Shown: positions 18,134-27,164, counted from the first letter of the stretch. The stretch is DNA of 64,000 bases from Actinomadura syzygii (GCF_008085905.1 NZ_VSFF01000002.1:558001-622000), one strand, 5' to 3'. The notes: generated by a model from the letters alone, not told the origin. Numbers and translations are program-made.

Positions 18134-18559
18134 ATGCGTTCACGAACGGCAATGGCCGCCCTCGCCATGGCTTCCGCCGGAATCGCGCTCCCGCTGGCCT
18201 TCACCTCTCCCGCGTACGCCGACGCCTCCGGGGCCTCTCCCTGGGGCGAGCAGTCCGCCGGTGGGGTGACGATCCCCGCGGGCGTGCTAGGGCACGACAT
18301 CAGCGGCTCCGGACTGAAGATCAACTACGAGAAGGGCACCTTCCGCGCGATCGCGTGTATCAGCGAATGGCGGATCGACTTCTACTACACCAGCAACGGG
18401 AAGCGGTACAAGACCAGCAAGGGCGCCACGCACGACTCCTGCTCGCGGACCGGGGTGCGGACGATCGGCAAGGCCACCCTCAAGAAGGGCCTGGCCTGCG
18501 CGGTGATCTACTCGCACGGCCGCAAGCTCACCGAGCAGTGCCACCAGATCACCAAGTGA
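18134..18559 (+). CDS. Small secreted protein with four cysteines
   Basis: A 141-residue protein with a clear Sec signal peptide (MRSRTAMAALAMASAGIALP... with a cleavage site after AYA). The mature part is basic with four Cys, suited to two disulphides, and a segment IDFYYTSNGKRYKTSKGATH resembling YIRKDG-type strands of the two following proteins. GGAGGAG lies 5 nt before the ATG. No recognised family. It is first of three consecutive secreted-protein genes, with a 25-bp gap to the next, suggesting one operon. Confidence 0.8.
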   Translation: MRSRTAMAALAMASAGIALPLAFTSPAYADASGASPWGEQSAGGVTIPAGVLGHDISGSGLKINYEKGTFRAIACISEWRIDFYYTSNGKRYKTSKGATHDSCSRTGVRTIGKATLKKGLACAVIYSHGRKLTEQCHQITK

Positions 18560-18584
18560 CCGGCGACCGCCACAGGAGACCGAT

Positions 18585-18962
18585 ATGAACAGACCAGCAC
18601 GGGCACTGATCATCGCCGTCACCGGGGCCGCGGCGACCCTGACGTTCGCCACCGCCGCCCACGCGGGACGCGGCGCGACCTCGTCGATGACCGGATCACG
18701 GGTCACCTTCGACCCCAACGGCGACAAGTTCACCGTCTGCGACACCTCCTGGGACGGCTGGGACCCGTACGTCAGGTACGAGTACATCCGCAAGGACGGG
18801 ACCCTCCAGAAGGGCGAGCACTACGTCCACTCCGGCGACGGCACCTGCGACACGTTCAGCCACAAGTTCACGCCCGGACGTTCTGTCCAGTTCGTGGCGT
18901 GCGTGGACATCTGGAGCAACAACGACATGTGCGCCCGCGAGTGGGCCACCGGCGTGGCCTAG
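18585..18962 (+). CDS. Small secreted protein, paralogue 1
   Basis: 125 residues with a signal peptide ending AAHA|GRGA. The mature domain shares the layout NGDKFxxCDT, YVxYxYIRKDGxxQKGxHY, C-x-TF, PVQF/SVQF and a final C-x(4-8)-C with the next gene product. Four conserved Cys predict two disulphides. Start ATG has AGGAGA upstream. Function unknown; secretion and disulphides suggest an extracellular effector, inhibitor or peptide. Confidence 0.8.
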   Translation: MNRPARALIIAVTGAAATLTFATAAHAGRGATSSMTGSRVTFDPNGDKFTVCDTSWDGWDPYVRYEYIRKDGTLQKGEHYVHSGDGTCDTFSHKFTPGRSVQFVACVDIWSNNDMCAREWATGVA

Positions 18963-18981
18963 CCGACCCGGAAGGCATTCC

Positions 18982-19356
18982 ATGAAGAAGTACGGAAAAG
19001 TGCTGTCGGTCGGCGCCGTCGCCGCCGCCGTCCTGCTGGGCTCCTCGACGGCCGCCTACGCCGGGCGGGACATGAAGTCCACCATCGAAGGCTCCTACAC
19101 GGAGTTCCACAGCAACGGCGACAAGTTCTACAACTGCGACACCGACTACGACCTGTTCACGGCGTACGTCGATTACTCATACATCCGGAAGGACGGCTCC
19201 GTCCAGAAGGGAAAGCACTACAATCCCGGCGGCCGGGGTGAGTGCGCGACCTTCGACCACGATTTCGGCGAGGGGCGTCCCGTGCAATTCCGCTCCTGCG
19301 TGGACGTCCCGATCGGCATCGACCCGTGCGACCGCTGGAGGGAAGGCATCGCCTGA
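18982..19356 (+). CDS. Small secreted protein, paralogue 2
   Basis: 124 residues with signal peptide (MKKYGKVLSVGAVAAAVLLGSSTAAYA). The mature part aligns along its whole length with the preceding protein (NGDKFYNCDT, YSYIRKDGSVQKGKHYNPGG, four Cys). A tandem duplication produced the pair; divergence is large enough to suggest separate targets or arms-race evolution. A clear terminator follows. Confidence 0.8.
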   Translation: MKKYGKVLSVGAVAAAVLLGSSTAAYAGRDMKSTIEGSYTEFHSNGDKFYNCDTDYDLFTAYVDYSYIRKDGSVQKGKHYNPGGRGECATFDHDFGEGRPVQFRSCVDVPIGIDPCDRWREGIA

Positions 19357-19371
19357 CCGTTCCTGAACAAC

Positions 19372-19407
19372 GCGAAAACCGGGCGGGGTTCCCTGCCCAG
19401 TTTTCGC
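19372..19407 (+). terminator. Terminator of the secreted-protein genes
   Basis: Arms GCGAAAACCGGGC and GCCCAGTTTTCGC (12 of 13 pairs) form a stem 15 bp past the last stop codon. Confidence 0.7.
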
Positions 19408-19433
19408 TTGTCGTCAAGTGTCGGCGTAGCACG

Positions 19434-19463
19434 CGGCGGGGCCGTGGCGGCACGGCCCCGCCG
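19434..19463 (-). terminator. Terminator of the flavoprotein gene
   Basis: A 13-bp perfect stem (CGGCGGGGCCGTG and complement) with loop GCGG, 28 bp beyond the end of the oxidoreductase gene, back to back with the previous terminator. Confidence 0.65.
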
Positions 19464-19490
19464 TCCCCCGTGACTACCCCGACACCGCCG

Positions 19491-20888
19491 CTACCCGGCG
19501 GCGGAGTCCGGGACGCCGATCGAGTGGCCGAACCGGAACATCCCGGCCGGGTCGTACACGGCCTTCAACTCCATGAGCCGCAGGTGGACGTCGGGCGGCC
19601 AGGCACCCGCGACCTGCGCGGGCGCGGTGGCGGCGCCCTGGAAGTTGAGCAGCGCGCCGCCGGTCGTCCACGGACGGACGGCGTCGAGGACACGCTCGCC
19701 GAGCGGTCGCACCAGACCCGCCATGTCCTGCGGGGGCGGCGGGGCGAGCACGAGCAGGGAGTACGCGGCGTCCCGTCCGCCGACCGCGTTGGGGACCCGC
19801 GGCGCGCGCGCCATCGCGCCGCCGAGTTGGCGCACCTCGACCACATGCGGCGGGGCCTCCGCGCCCGGCCCGGCCGCGTCCAGCAAGGCCTGGACGGCGC
19901 CCTCGGTCAGCTCGCGGAACAGCCCGCCGCCCTCCCAGTAGGGCATCGGGTCGGTCGGGTCGTTGTGAATGGCGCCGATCGCCGTGTACGGCATCATGCC
20001 GACCATGTCGATGATCGCCGGGGCGGCCGATCGCATCGGCGCGAGCAGCCGCTCGCCCTCGGCCTGGTCGCCGACGTGCGCGACGCGCAGGTGGACGACG
20101 AACCGGCCGCGCAACGGCGGCGGCAGCTCCTCCACGGGCGGCAGCCGCAGCAGCGCGACGGACGTGGTGATCGACTCCGGCAGGTCCCGGGACCACTCGC
20201 GGTAGGCGTGCAGCACCTGCGCCGAGTGCTCGCCGGGGTAGAAGATCCCGCCGCCGTACAGCATCGCGATCGGGAACAGGTCGATCGTCATCGCGGTGAC
20301 GATGCCGAAGTCGCCCTTGCCGCCGCGCAGCGCCCAGAACAGGTCGGGCTCGATGTCCGCGTCGGCGGTCAGCGTCCGGCCGTCGGCGGTCACGACCTCC
20401 AGGGACCGGACGTGGTCGGCGGCGAAGCCGTAGGTCCGGGCGACCGGCCCGCAGCCGCCGCCGAGCGTGTAGCCGACGGCGCCGACCGCGGGCGCCGACC
20501 CGCAGAGCGGGGCGAGCCCGAAGGGCGCGGTCGCCTCGACCACCTCGGCCCAGCGGACACCCGCCTCGACCCGGGCGGTCCGGGCGGCCGCGTCGACGGT
20601 GAGGCCGCGCATGCGGCTGGTGTTGACGACCAGGGCCCCTTCCACGGGGGCCGCGGAGCCGTGCCCGGTGGCGTGGACGGCGACGGGCAGCCCGTTCCGC
20701 CGGGCGAACCCGACCGCCGCCGCCACGTCGGCCGCGCCGGTCGCGCCGACGACGACCGCCGGACGGTGCCGGACCGTCAGGTTGAACGTCGCGACCTCCC
20801 CGTCGAGGCCGGGGTGGCCGGGGGCGAGGACGGGGCCGGAGACCTGCTCGCGAAGGCCGTCGAGATCCGGCGGGGACATGAGGGTCAC
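19491..20888 (-). CDS. FAD-linked oxidase, berberine-bridge-enzyme type
   Basis: A 465-residue flavoprotein. N-terminal FAD_binding_4 domain: VVVGATGAADVAAAVGFARR, VHATGHGSA (His of the kind that is flavin-linked), GYTLGGGCGPVARTYGFAADHV (normally Tyr after GGG; here Cys), and DLFWALRGGKGDFGIVTAM. The C-terminus has the BBE segment PAGMFRFGHSIG (usual form DPxNxFR). The GTG at 20888 is chosen because AGGAGAG precedes it by 6 nt. Probably a secondary-metabolite or sugar/alcohol oxidase. It diverges from a SARP regulator, which is its likely controller. Confidence 0.85.
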   Translation of the reverse strand: MTLMSPPDLDGLREQVSGPVLAPGHPGLDGEVATFNLTVRHRPAVVVGATGAADVAAAVGFARRNGLPVAVHATGHGSAAPVEGALVVNTSRMRGLTVDAAARTARVEAGVRWAEVVEATAPFGLAPLCGSAPAVGAVGYTLGGGCGPVARTYGFAADHVRSLEVVTADGRTLTADADIEPDLFWALRGGKGDFGIVTAMTIDLFPIAMLYGGGIFYPGEHSAQVLHAYREWSRDLPESITTSVALLRLPPVEELPPPLRGRFVVHLRVAHVGDQAEGERLLAPMRSAAPAIIDMVGMMPYTAIGAIHNDPTDPMPYWEGGGLFRELTEGAVQALLDAAGPGAEAPPHVVEVRQLGGAMARAPRVPNAVGGRDAAYSLLVLAPPPPQDMAGLVRPLGERVLDAVRPWTTGGALLNFQGAATAPAQVAGAWPPDVHLRLMELKAVYDPAGMFRFGHSIGVPDSAAG

Positions 20889-21094
20889 GATGTTCTCTCC
20901 TGACTTGATCTTCTCGGCGGGGCCGAGCGGCGGGCGGCACGTCCTTTCTCGCAGGCGACACTTGGGGCACGGTTCGGGGTGAGTTACATTTGGCCTGTTC
21001 GGCACCGTTAAGGCCGGACGCAAGCCGTCCTAAAGTGGCGGCCGGGCGGCCGGGCGGCCGGCGCAGGGACACCGGGGGGACCACGGCGGGACGG

Positions 21095-24000
21095 GTGGAA
21101 GGCGATTTCGAACGCGAGTCCGGCGCTGCCGCCGGAGCGCCGCGATTCCGGGTGCTGGGGCCGCTCGAGGTGACCGACGCGGCGGGAACGCCCGTCGTCG
21201 TCGGATCGGGCAAGCTGCGCGCGCTGCTGACCCTGCTGATCGCGGACGCCGGCCGGGTCGTGTCGGTCGACCGTCTGGTGGACAGGCTGTGGGCGGGCGA
21301 TCCTCCGGCCTCCGCGGTGGGAACGCTCCAGGTCTATGTCTCGCAGGCGCGGCGGCTGCTCGACCCGTCCCGCCGGGCCCGCACCGACGCGGGCGCGATC
21401 GTGACCCGTCCGCCCGGATACCTGCTGGACGCGGCGGACGGCGAGGTCGACACCGGACTGTTCGCCGCCCTGGTCGCGGACGGCGAGCGCCTGGCCGAAC
21501 AGGCCGCCCACGCCGCCGCGCTGGAGGCCGTCGACCGCGCCCTGGTGCTGTGGCGCGGACGTCCCTTCTCCGACGTCGCCGAAGATCCCGACCTCGCCGG
21601 TCACGCCGAGGCCATGATGGAGCTGCGGCTGCGCGCGCTGGACTGCAAGGCCGCCGCGCAGCTCGGCCGCGGCCGTCCCGACCTGGCCGCCGCGACCGCC
21701 GAGACGCTCGTCCGCGAACAGCCGCTCCGGGAGCGGTACTGGGCGCGGCTCATGCTCGCCGCCTACCGCGCCGGGCGGCAGGCGGACGCGCTGAACGCCT
21801 ACCAGGACTGCCGCAAACTGCTGGACGAGGAACTGGGGCTCGTCCCGGGCCCGGAGCTGGTCGCCTTGCAGGGCGCGATCCTGCGCCGCGACCCCGCGCT
21901 CGGCGAGGTCGCCACCGCCGCGACCCCCGCCCCGGACGCGCCGGAGCCGTCCGGAGGCTCGGAGCAGACGACCCGACCGTCCGAGCCCGCCGCCGACTCC
22001 GTGCCGGGGCTCGTCGGACGCGACCGCGAACTCGGCGAGCTGCGGGCCGGGATCGAGGCCGCCCGCCGGGGCACCGCGACGATGGTCCTGCTCGAAGGCG
22101 AAGCCGGGATCGGTAAGACCACGCTCGCCGAGGCGTCCGCCTGGATCGCCCGCGACCAGGGCATGAACGTCGTGTGGGCGCGGGCGGTCGAAGACCTCGG
22201 CGCCCCGCCCTTCTGGCTCTGGGAACAGGTGCTCCAGGAACTGGGCGCGGAACGTCCCGCGTTCGTGGGCGGCATGGCCGCGGACGACCAGGCCGACCCC
22301 GCCCGGGACCCGGCGATCGAACGCTTCCGTCTGCTGGAGGCCATCGCCCGCGCCGTCGTCGACGTCGCCCGCACCGGGCCGCTCCTTCTCGTCCTGGACG
22401 ACCTGCAATGGGCCGACGCGGGATCACTGCAGGCGTTGCGGCTGCTCATCGGCCGGTTGCGCGGCCTGCCGTGCGGCATCGTGGCGACGTGCAGGTCCGC
22501 CGACGCGCTCGACGCGGCGGCGCTGGAGCACACGCTGGCGCTGCTGGGACGCGAGCGCGCCGTCCAGCGGCTCCCGCTGTCCGGGCTGTCCGTCCCCGAG
22601 ATCGAGGCGCTGCTCAGCGGGCACGGCGACGGCCTGCCGGACGCGGCGGCGATGCGGGAGCGCACCGGCGGCAACCCGTTCTTCCTCGCCGAGCTGCTCC
22701 GGTTCCACCACGACGCGGACTCGCGCTCCCGGCCGCAGGTGCCCGCCACCGTCCGCGACGTCGTGGAGCGCCGCTTCGAGCGGCTGCCCGAACGCACCCG
22801 CGTGCTCGTGCGGCTGGCGGCGCTCGCGGGCGCGGAGATCGACGTCGCGATCCTCGCCCACGCCGTCCGGCTGGACTCGGCGCGGGTCGTGACCGCGCTG
22901 GAACCGGCGCTGGACAGCGGACTCCTCCGCCACGACGAGGAGACATGGCGGTGGCGGTTCGCCCACGACATCTCCCGGGACGCCCTGTCGGCGCGGCTCG
23001 CCCCGGGCGAGCGGACGCAACTGCACGCGCTCCTCGCCGACGCCATCGAGGCCGTCCACGGCGAGGACGCCCACCTGGACGACCTGGCGCGGCACCGGTT
23101 CCACGCCGCCGGGGGCACCGCGTCCGAGCCCGCCTTCCGCACCTGCTCCCGGGCGGCCGACGAGGCCCGCCGGCGGCTCGCGTTCGACCAGGCGGCCCGG
23201 CACCGGGAGCGGGCCCTGGCGGTGCTGCCGCCGGGCGGGGACGGCGAGGACCGCCGCTACCGGACGCTGCTGACCCTCGTCAAGGAACTGCGGCTGGCGG
23301 GCGACGTGCGCCGCGCCGCGTCGGTGCTGAACGAGGCGGTGGAGATCGCCCGGCGGGCCGGGGACCGGGAGCGGCTCGCGGAGGCCGTGTCCGTCCTCGG
23401 CGGCGTGGCGCTGTGGAACTGGCGCTCCTACGGCACCGTCGACCCCGCCTTCGTCGCGCTGCTGCGGGACCTGATCGCCGAGACGCGCGACCCGCGCCGC
23501 CGCGCTGAACTGCTGGGCACCCTCGCCGTCGAGCTGTACTACGGCCCCGACCGTCCGGAGGGCGAGCGGCTGGCCGAGGAGGCGGTCGAGATCGCCCGGC
23601 GGATCGGCGACCCGGAGCTGCGCGGCCGGACGCTGAACAACTACGTCATGGCCTCCTGGGTTCCCGAGCGGGAGCCCGCGCGGATCGCCGCGCTGGAGGA
23701 GTCGCTCGCGCTGGCGGGCTCGGGCCTGCCCGCCGTCACCGAGGTGATCGCGCGCATGCACCTGCTGTCGGCGCATCTGAAGTTCGGCCGGATCGCCGAG
23801 TACGAGGACGGCATCGAACGGTCCCGGGACACGGTGCGGGCCCTCGGCATACCCGAGCTGGAGGTCCAGCTGACCTACCAGGAGGCCGGGTACGCGATCT
23901 TCCGCGGCGACGACGACACGGCCGTCGAGCTGATCGAGCAGGCGCACCGGCAGCACCGCCGGATCAGCGTGTGGGGCGCGCAATGGGCCCGCCTCATGCA

Positions 24001-24448
24001 GCTCACCGTGCTGGACCGGATCAGGGGACGGGTCCCCGCCCGGCTCGACGAGCTTCTCGCCGCGGCGCCGCTCGCGGAGAACGCGGCGCTGCGTCCGACC
24101 ACCGTCCTGGCCCTGCTGGACGCGGGGGAGCGGGAGCGCGCCCGTCATCTGCTCCGCCGCTGGGGGCTGGAGCGGGTTCCTCGCGAGCTGACCTGGGCCT
24201 CGGACTTCGAGCACGGCCAGCTCGGGGAGATCGCCGCCGTTCTCGGGACCCCTGCCCCGGACGCCATGTACCGGATGCTTCATCCGTACCGGGACCGGCT
24301 CCAGGTCGTCGGCTCGGCGCTGGCCTGCGCCGGCTCCACTCACTTGATCCTTGCGAGGCTCGCCCGGCGGCTCGACCGTCCGGACGCGGCGGCCGAGCAC
24401 CTGGCATGCGCCGCCACCGCACCGGGCCCCGCCTCTATGGGGCCGTAA
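21095..24448 (+). CDS. SARP-family transcriptional activator with AAA/STAND ATPase and TPR-like tail
   Basis: A 1117-residue AfsR-like regulator. Residues ~15-100 are an OmpR-type winged helix (FRVLGPLEVTDAAGTPV... LRALLTLLIADAGRVVSVDRLVDRLW). Residues ~105-260 are a bacterial transcriptional activation domain (TPR-like). The ATPase follows after VPGLVGRDREL, with Walker A LLEGEAGIGKTTLAEA and Walker B LLLVLDDLQWAD. The C-terminal ~500 residues are helical repeats. The likely start is the GTG at 21095; the frame is open to 20990 but that extension is Arg/Gly-rich and unlike the family. Divergent from the flavoprotein gene, 206 bp apart. Confidence 0.88.
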   Translation: MEGDFERESGAAAGAPRFRVLGPLEVTDAAGTPVVVGSGKLRALLTLLIADAGRVVSVDRLVDRLWAGDPPASAVGTLQVYVSQARRLLDPSRRARTDAGAIVTRPPGYLLDAADGEVDTGLFAALVADGERLAEQAAHAAALEAVDRALVLWRGRPFSDVAEDPDLAGHAEAMMELRLRALDCKAAAQLGRGRPDLAAATAETLVREQPLRERYWARLMLAAYRAGRQADALNAYQDCRKLLDEELGLVPGPELVALQGAILRRDPALGEVATAATPAPDAPEPSGGSEQTTRPSEPAADSVPGLVGRDRELGELRAGIEAARRGTATMVLLEGEAGIGKTTLAEASAWIARDQGMNVVWARAVEDLGAPPFWLWEQVLQELGAERPAFVGGMAADDQADPARDPAIERFRLLEAIARAVVDVARTGPLLLVLDDLQWADAGSLQALRLLIGRLRGLPCGIVATCRSADALDAAALEHTLALLGRERAVQRLPLSGLSVPEIEALLSGHGDGLPDAAAMRERTGGNPFFLAELLRFHHDADSRSRPQVPATVRDVVERRFERLPERTRVLVRLAALAGAEIDVAILAHAVRLDSARVVTALEPALDSGLLRHDEETWRWRFAHDISRDALSARLAPGERTQLHALLADAIEAVHGEDAHLDDLARHRFHAAGGTASEPAFRTCSRAADEARRRLAFDQAARHRERALAVLPPGGDGEDRRYRTLLTLVKELRLAGDVRRAASVLNEAVEIARRAGDRERLAEAVSVLGGVALWNWRSYGTVDPAFVALLRDLIAETRDPRRRAELLGTLAVELYYGPDRPEGERLAEEAVEIARRIGDPELRGRTLNNYVMASWVPEREPARIAALEESLALAGSGLPAVTEVIARMHLLSAHLKFGRIAEYEDGIERSRDTVRALGIPELEVQLTYQEAGYAIFRGDDDTAVELIEQAHRQHRRISVWGAQWARLMQLTVLDRIRGRVPARLDELLAAAPLAENAALRPTTVLALLDAGERERARHLLRRWGLERVPRELTWASDFEHGQLGEIAAVLGTPAPDAMYRMLHPYRDRLQVVGSALACAGSTHLILARLARRLDRPDAAAEHLACAATAPGPASMGP

Positions 24449-24453
24449 CGTTT

Positions 24454-25284
24454 TCAGGGCTTCGGGCAGACGGGCAGAACTTTATAGTCCGTGAAGTTGC
24501 GCATTATCGGGCGCTTGAGGGGCGACCACACGGATTTGGATTGCTGTGATCCGGTCCTGCAATCCGCTCGCTCCTGTATCTCGTCGACCCGCACGCGGCG
24601 TATCTGCTTTGGGTCGTCGACCAGAATCGTGGCCCAGCCGCCCTGATCGGCGTTTACGACGTATCCGGCGAGAGTCTCGTTGGTCTTCAGTTTTATCGCT
24701 TCGACGGGAAGCCACTGCGGCGCGAGGACGGGCGACAGGATCACGTGGAGCGCCACGCCGAGCAACGAGAATCGGAGCAGGTTGCCGTGCTGTTGCTGCA
24801 CATCGCCGTCCGACGCCAGGGAAAGCAGGTTCGCGATCAATGCCATCGACGCGAAGGCCGCCATGAGAGGGTCGACGAAGACCAGGAGCAAGGCGAAGGC
24901 CACCACGTAGCCGAAGCCGATGATCCCTTGGTCGCCGGCGTCCATCCCACTCGTGGCTCGCTTCAGGATTCCTGGGCCCGACCAAGCCATCACCAGGATC
25001 AGCAGGCCGGGTACTTGCGGAACCAGGACGCCGAACAGGAGTGCGCGGGTGTCCGCACTGGAGGTGAGCGCATAGATGATCTCTTTGTTGCCGTCGGCCA
25101 TGCGGAATAGCTGCAGCCCGGCGAGCACGAAAGGGATCAGCACCCAGACGTAGCCCGCGACGTCCTTGGTCGTCCAGCCCTGCGGTGGATCATTTGCCTG
25201 TCGGGTTCGCCGTCGCTCAAGCAGGCGTAAGTGAACCAGGTCGCGTGTTCCATAACGAGATCTTTCTCGGCTGCCCCCGCGCAT
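24454..25284 (-). CDS. Membrane protein of unknown function
   Basis: 276 residues with about five hydrophobic segments (VWVLIPFVLAGLQLF, ALLFGVLVPQVPGLLILVMAW, IIGFGYVVAFALLLVFVDPL, MAAFASMALIANLLSL, LLGVALHVILSPVLA). These are followed by a soluble C-terminal region (LAGYVVNADQGGWATILVDDPKQIRRV) resembling a small beta domain. No family recognised. ATG at 25284 is used; sequence further upstream is not protein-like. Its stop lies 6 bp from the stop of the convergent SARP gene. Confidence 0.65.
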   Translation of the reverse strand: MRGGSRERSRYGTRDLVHLRLLERRRTRQANDPPQGWTTKDVAGYVWVLIPFVLAGLQLFRMADGNKEIIYALTSSADTRALLFGVLVPQVPGLLILVMAWSGPGILKRATSGMDAGDQGIIGFGYVVAFALLLVFVDPLMAAFASMALIANLLSLASDGDVQQQHGNLLRFSLLGVALHVILSPVLAPQWLPVEAIKLKTNETLAGYVVNADQGGWATILVDDPKQIRRVRVDEIQERADCRTGSQQSKSVWSPLKRPIMRNFTDYKVLPVCPKP

Positions 25285-25403
25285 AAAGCGAGTATGCCAG
25301 GGGCGGAGGGTTCTTGTTCGGAATACGAATAGCCGTTGATTATTGACGCCAGGCCGAGGCAGGCGCGGCTCGACGGGCTGGGCCGGTCCCTCCGGGTTGA
25401 CGC

Positions 25404-25419
25404 ATGCCGATATGGGCAT
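25404..25419. promoter_or_regulatory. Candidate operator of the ArsR-type gene
   Basis: ATGCC, 6 nt, GGCAT: an inverted repeat 12 bp before the regulator start codon, within an AT-richer patch. Spacing fits a dimeric winged-helix repressor; autoregulation is inferred. Confidence 0.35.
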
Positions 25420-25430
25420 ATGATGAGGCC

Positions 25431-25772
25431 ATGGCACGAGCAGCGACGACGTCGGACGTCTTCAACGCGATCGCCGAGCCGCAGCGCCGCCAGATCCTGG
25501 TGCTGCTGCGGGCGGGCGAGCGGCCGGTGACCGAGTTGGCCCGGGAGTTGGGGATGACTCAGCCGGGGGCGTCCAAACACCTGCGGGTGCTCCGGGAGGT
25601 CGGGCTGGTTCGGGACCGCAGGGCGGGAAAACAGCGCTTGTACGGCCTCGACGCCCGGGGGCTGCGACCGGTCCACGAGTGGACCGGCGGATTCGAGCGG
25701 TTCTGGAACGAGAGCTTCGACCGGCTGGACGCGTACGTGCAGGACCTGAAGCAGGAAAGGCAGGAGGAATAG
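25431..25772 (+). CDS. ArsR-family transcriptional regulator
   Basis: A 113-residue winged-helix protein: VFNAIAEPQRRQILVLLRAG, the recognition region MTQPGASKHLRVLREVGLV, and the wing RDRRAGKQRLYGLD. It has no metal-binding Cys, so it is the type that accompanies SRPBCC/AHSA1 genes rather than a metal sensor. ATG at 25431 gives a normal family N-terminus. It is followed after 3 bp by an SRPBCC gene and then a RibD-like gene, a common three-gene arrangement. Confidence 0.88.
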   Translation: MARAATTSDVFNAIAEPQRRQILVLLRAGERPVTELARELGMTQPGASKHLRVLREVGLVRDRRAGKQRLYGLDARGLRPVHEWTGGFERFWNESFDRLDAYVQDLKQERQEE

Positions 25773-25775
25773 CTG

Positions 25776-26282
25776 ATGAGTGCGACAAGACGAGGAGCAC
25801 CGGGCCGGTCCGCGACGGCCGACCGCGAGATCGTCATCTCCCGGGTCATCGACGCTCCGCCAGAGCTGGTGTTCGAGGCGTTCACCGAGGTCCGGCATTT
25901 GTCGCGGTGGTGGGGGCCGGACGGGTTCACCACGACCACGCGCGCGTTCGAGTTCCGCGTCGGAGGAGAGTGGGCCTTCGTGATGCACGGACCGGACGGG
26001 ACGGACTACAGCGAATGGATCTCCTGGACCGAGATCGCCCGTCCGGAGCGGATCGCGTTCGTGCACGGTGAGTCCCACGACGACCCGAACGCCTTCGAGT
26101 CGGTCCTGACGTTCGAGCCCGAAGGCGCGGCGACCCGGATCGAGATGAGCACGATTTTCCCCACCAAGGAATTGCGAGACGAAGCTGCCGAGAAGTACCA
26201 CGCGGTCGAGGCCGGGCAGCAGACCCTCGGCAACCTTGCCGCCTACGTCAGCGAGATCGTTCAGAACGGGGTTGAGGACTGA
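25776..26282 (+). CDS. SRPBCC/AHSA1-family protein
   Basis: 168 residues with the AHSA1 pattern: REIVISRVIDAPPELVFEAFTEVRHLSRWWGPDGF at the front, FEFRVGGEWAFVMHGPDGTDY in the middle, and a C-terminal helix. These START-like proteins bind hydrophobic ligands; the ligand is unknown. AGGAGG precedes the ATG. The stop overlaps the next start by one base, so the two are coupled. Probably repressed by the preceding ArsR-type protein. Confidence 0.88.
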   Translation: MSATRRGAPGRSATADREIVISRVIDAPPELVFEAFTEVRHLSRWWGPDGFTTTTRAFEFRVGGEWAFVMHGPDGTDYSEWISWTEIARPERIAFVHGESHDDPNAFESVLTFEPEGAATRIEMSTIFPTKELRDEAAEKYHAVEAGQQTLGNLAAYVSEIVQNGVED

Positions 26283-26902
26283 TGGCTGGAAAAGTGTTCT
26301 TCAGCGTGTCGATGTCGCTGGACGGGTTCATCGCGCCGTCGTCCATCGACGAACTGATGGGGCAGCAGTGGATGGAACTGCAGCGGTGGGTCTTTCCACA
26401 GCGGTTCTTCCGGGAGAACCTGAAGCTCGGCGCGGGCGGCGAGGAAGGGCGCGACAACGACATCCTGCGGGAGACGTTCGAGCGCACCGGCGCGAGCGTG
26501 ATGGGCAAGCGCATGTTCGACGCCGGTGAGCAGGCGTGGCCGGAGGAGGCGCCGTTCCACACGCCGGTCTTCGTCGTGACGCACGAGAAGCGCGACCCCT
26601 GGGAGCGGCCGGGCGGGACAACCTTCCACTTCGTCAACGACGGCATCGAGACCGCCCTCGACCAGGCCCGCGAGGCCGCCGGCGACCGCGACGTCCGCGT
26701 CGCGGGCGGCGCCGCGACGATCCTGGAGTACCTGAACGCCGGCCTGATCGACGAGTTCTCGATCGCGGTGTCGCCCGTGCTGTTCGGCTCCGGAATCCGC
26801 CTGTTCGAGGACGTGGACGCGACCCGCGTGGCCCTGGACCCGGTCCGCACCGAGCCGTCCCCGAGGACGACGCACCTGACCTACACCGTCCGAAAGCGCT
26901 AG
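26282..26902 (+). CDS. Dihydrofolate-reductase-like (RibD C-terminal) protein
   Basis: 206 residues. The family opening is VFFSVSMSLDGFIAPS, and FERTGASVMGKRMFDAGE and RVAGGAATILEYLNAGLIDEF are typical NADPH-binding segments of the RibD_C reductases. These are usually uncharacterised reductases, not the housekeeping folate enzyme. Third gene of the ArsR/SRPBCC/RibD cassette; ATG overlaps the previous stop by one base. Confidence 0.88.
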   Translation: MAGKVFFSVSMSLDGFIAPSSIDELMGQQWMELQRWVFPQRFFRENLKLGAGGEEGRDNDILRETFERTGASVMGKRMFDAGEQAWPEEAPFHTPVFVVTHEKRDPWERPGGTTFHFVNDGIETALDQAREAAGDRDVRVAGGAATILEYLNAGLIDEFSIAVSPVLFGSGIRLFEDVDATRVALDPVRTEPSPRTTHLTYTVRKR

Positions 26903-26926
26903 CCCAGCCGTCGCCAGAGGCGGAAC

Positions 26927-27010
26927 TCAGCCGAGTTCGATGACCACATTGCCGACCTTCTGGCCCGTCTCGACGTACCGATTTGGTTGGTTGTGCGCCA
27001 TCGCCTCGTA
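26927..27010 (-). pseudogene. C-terminal remnant of an alcohol dehydrogenase/quinone reductase
   Basis: The minus strand reads AYEAMAHNQPNRYVETGQKV then GNVVIELG and a stop. This looks like the last ~28 residues of a zinc-type NAD(P)-dependent dehydrogenase. Further upstream the frame turns into Arg/Pro-rich sequence with none of the preceding dehydrogenase motifs, so only the tail survives. It sits at the left edge of the arsenic/secreted-protein region and may mark a past rearrangement. Confidence 0.5.
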
Positions 27011-27164
27011 GGCGCCGCCGGATGGGGACGGGCGCATGGCGCGGGTTCCTGCCGCGCCATGCGCACCGTCCAGCGCATCAACCAGGCTGCGCCTGCGAGC
27101 CCATCGGTCGGGGTAGCTGAGCCGGGGCCGCTGTTACTTTCGGGGGTTGGTTGGTCCGGGTGGG

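Noticed and set aside
26282..26902. Housekeeping dihydrofolate reductase (folA)
   Set aside because: The motifs are those of RibD_C-like reductases, and the gene sits in the ArsR/SRPBCC cassette, without thyA nearby.
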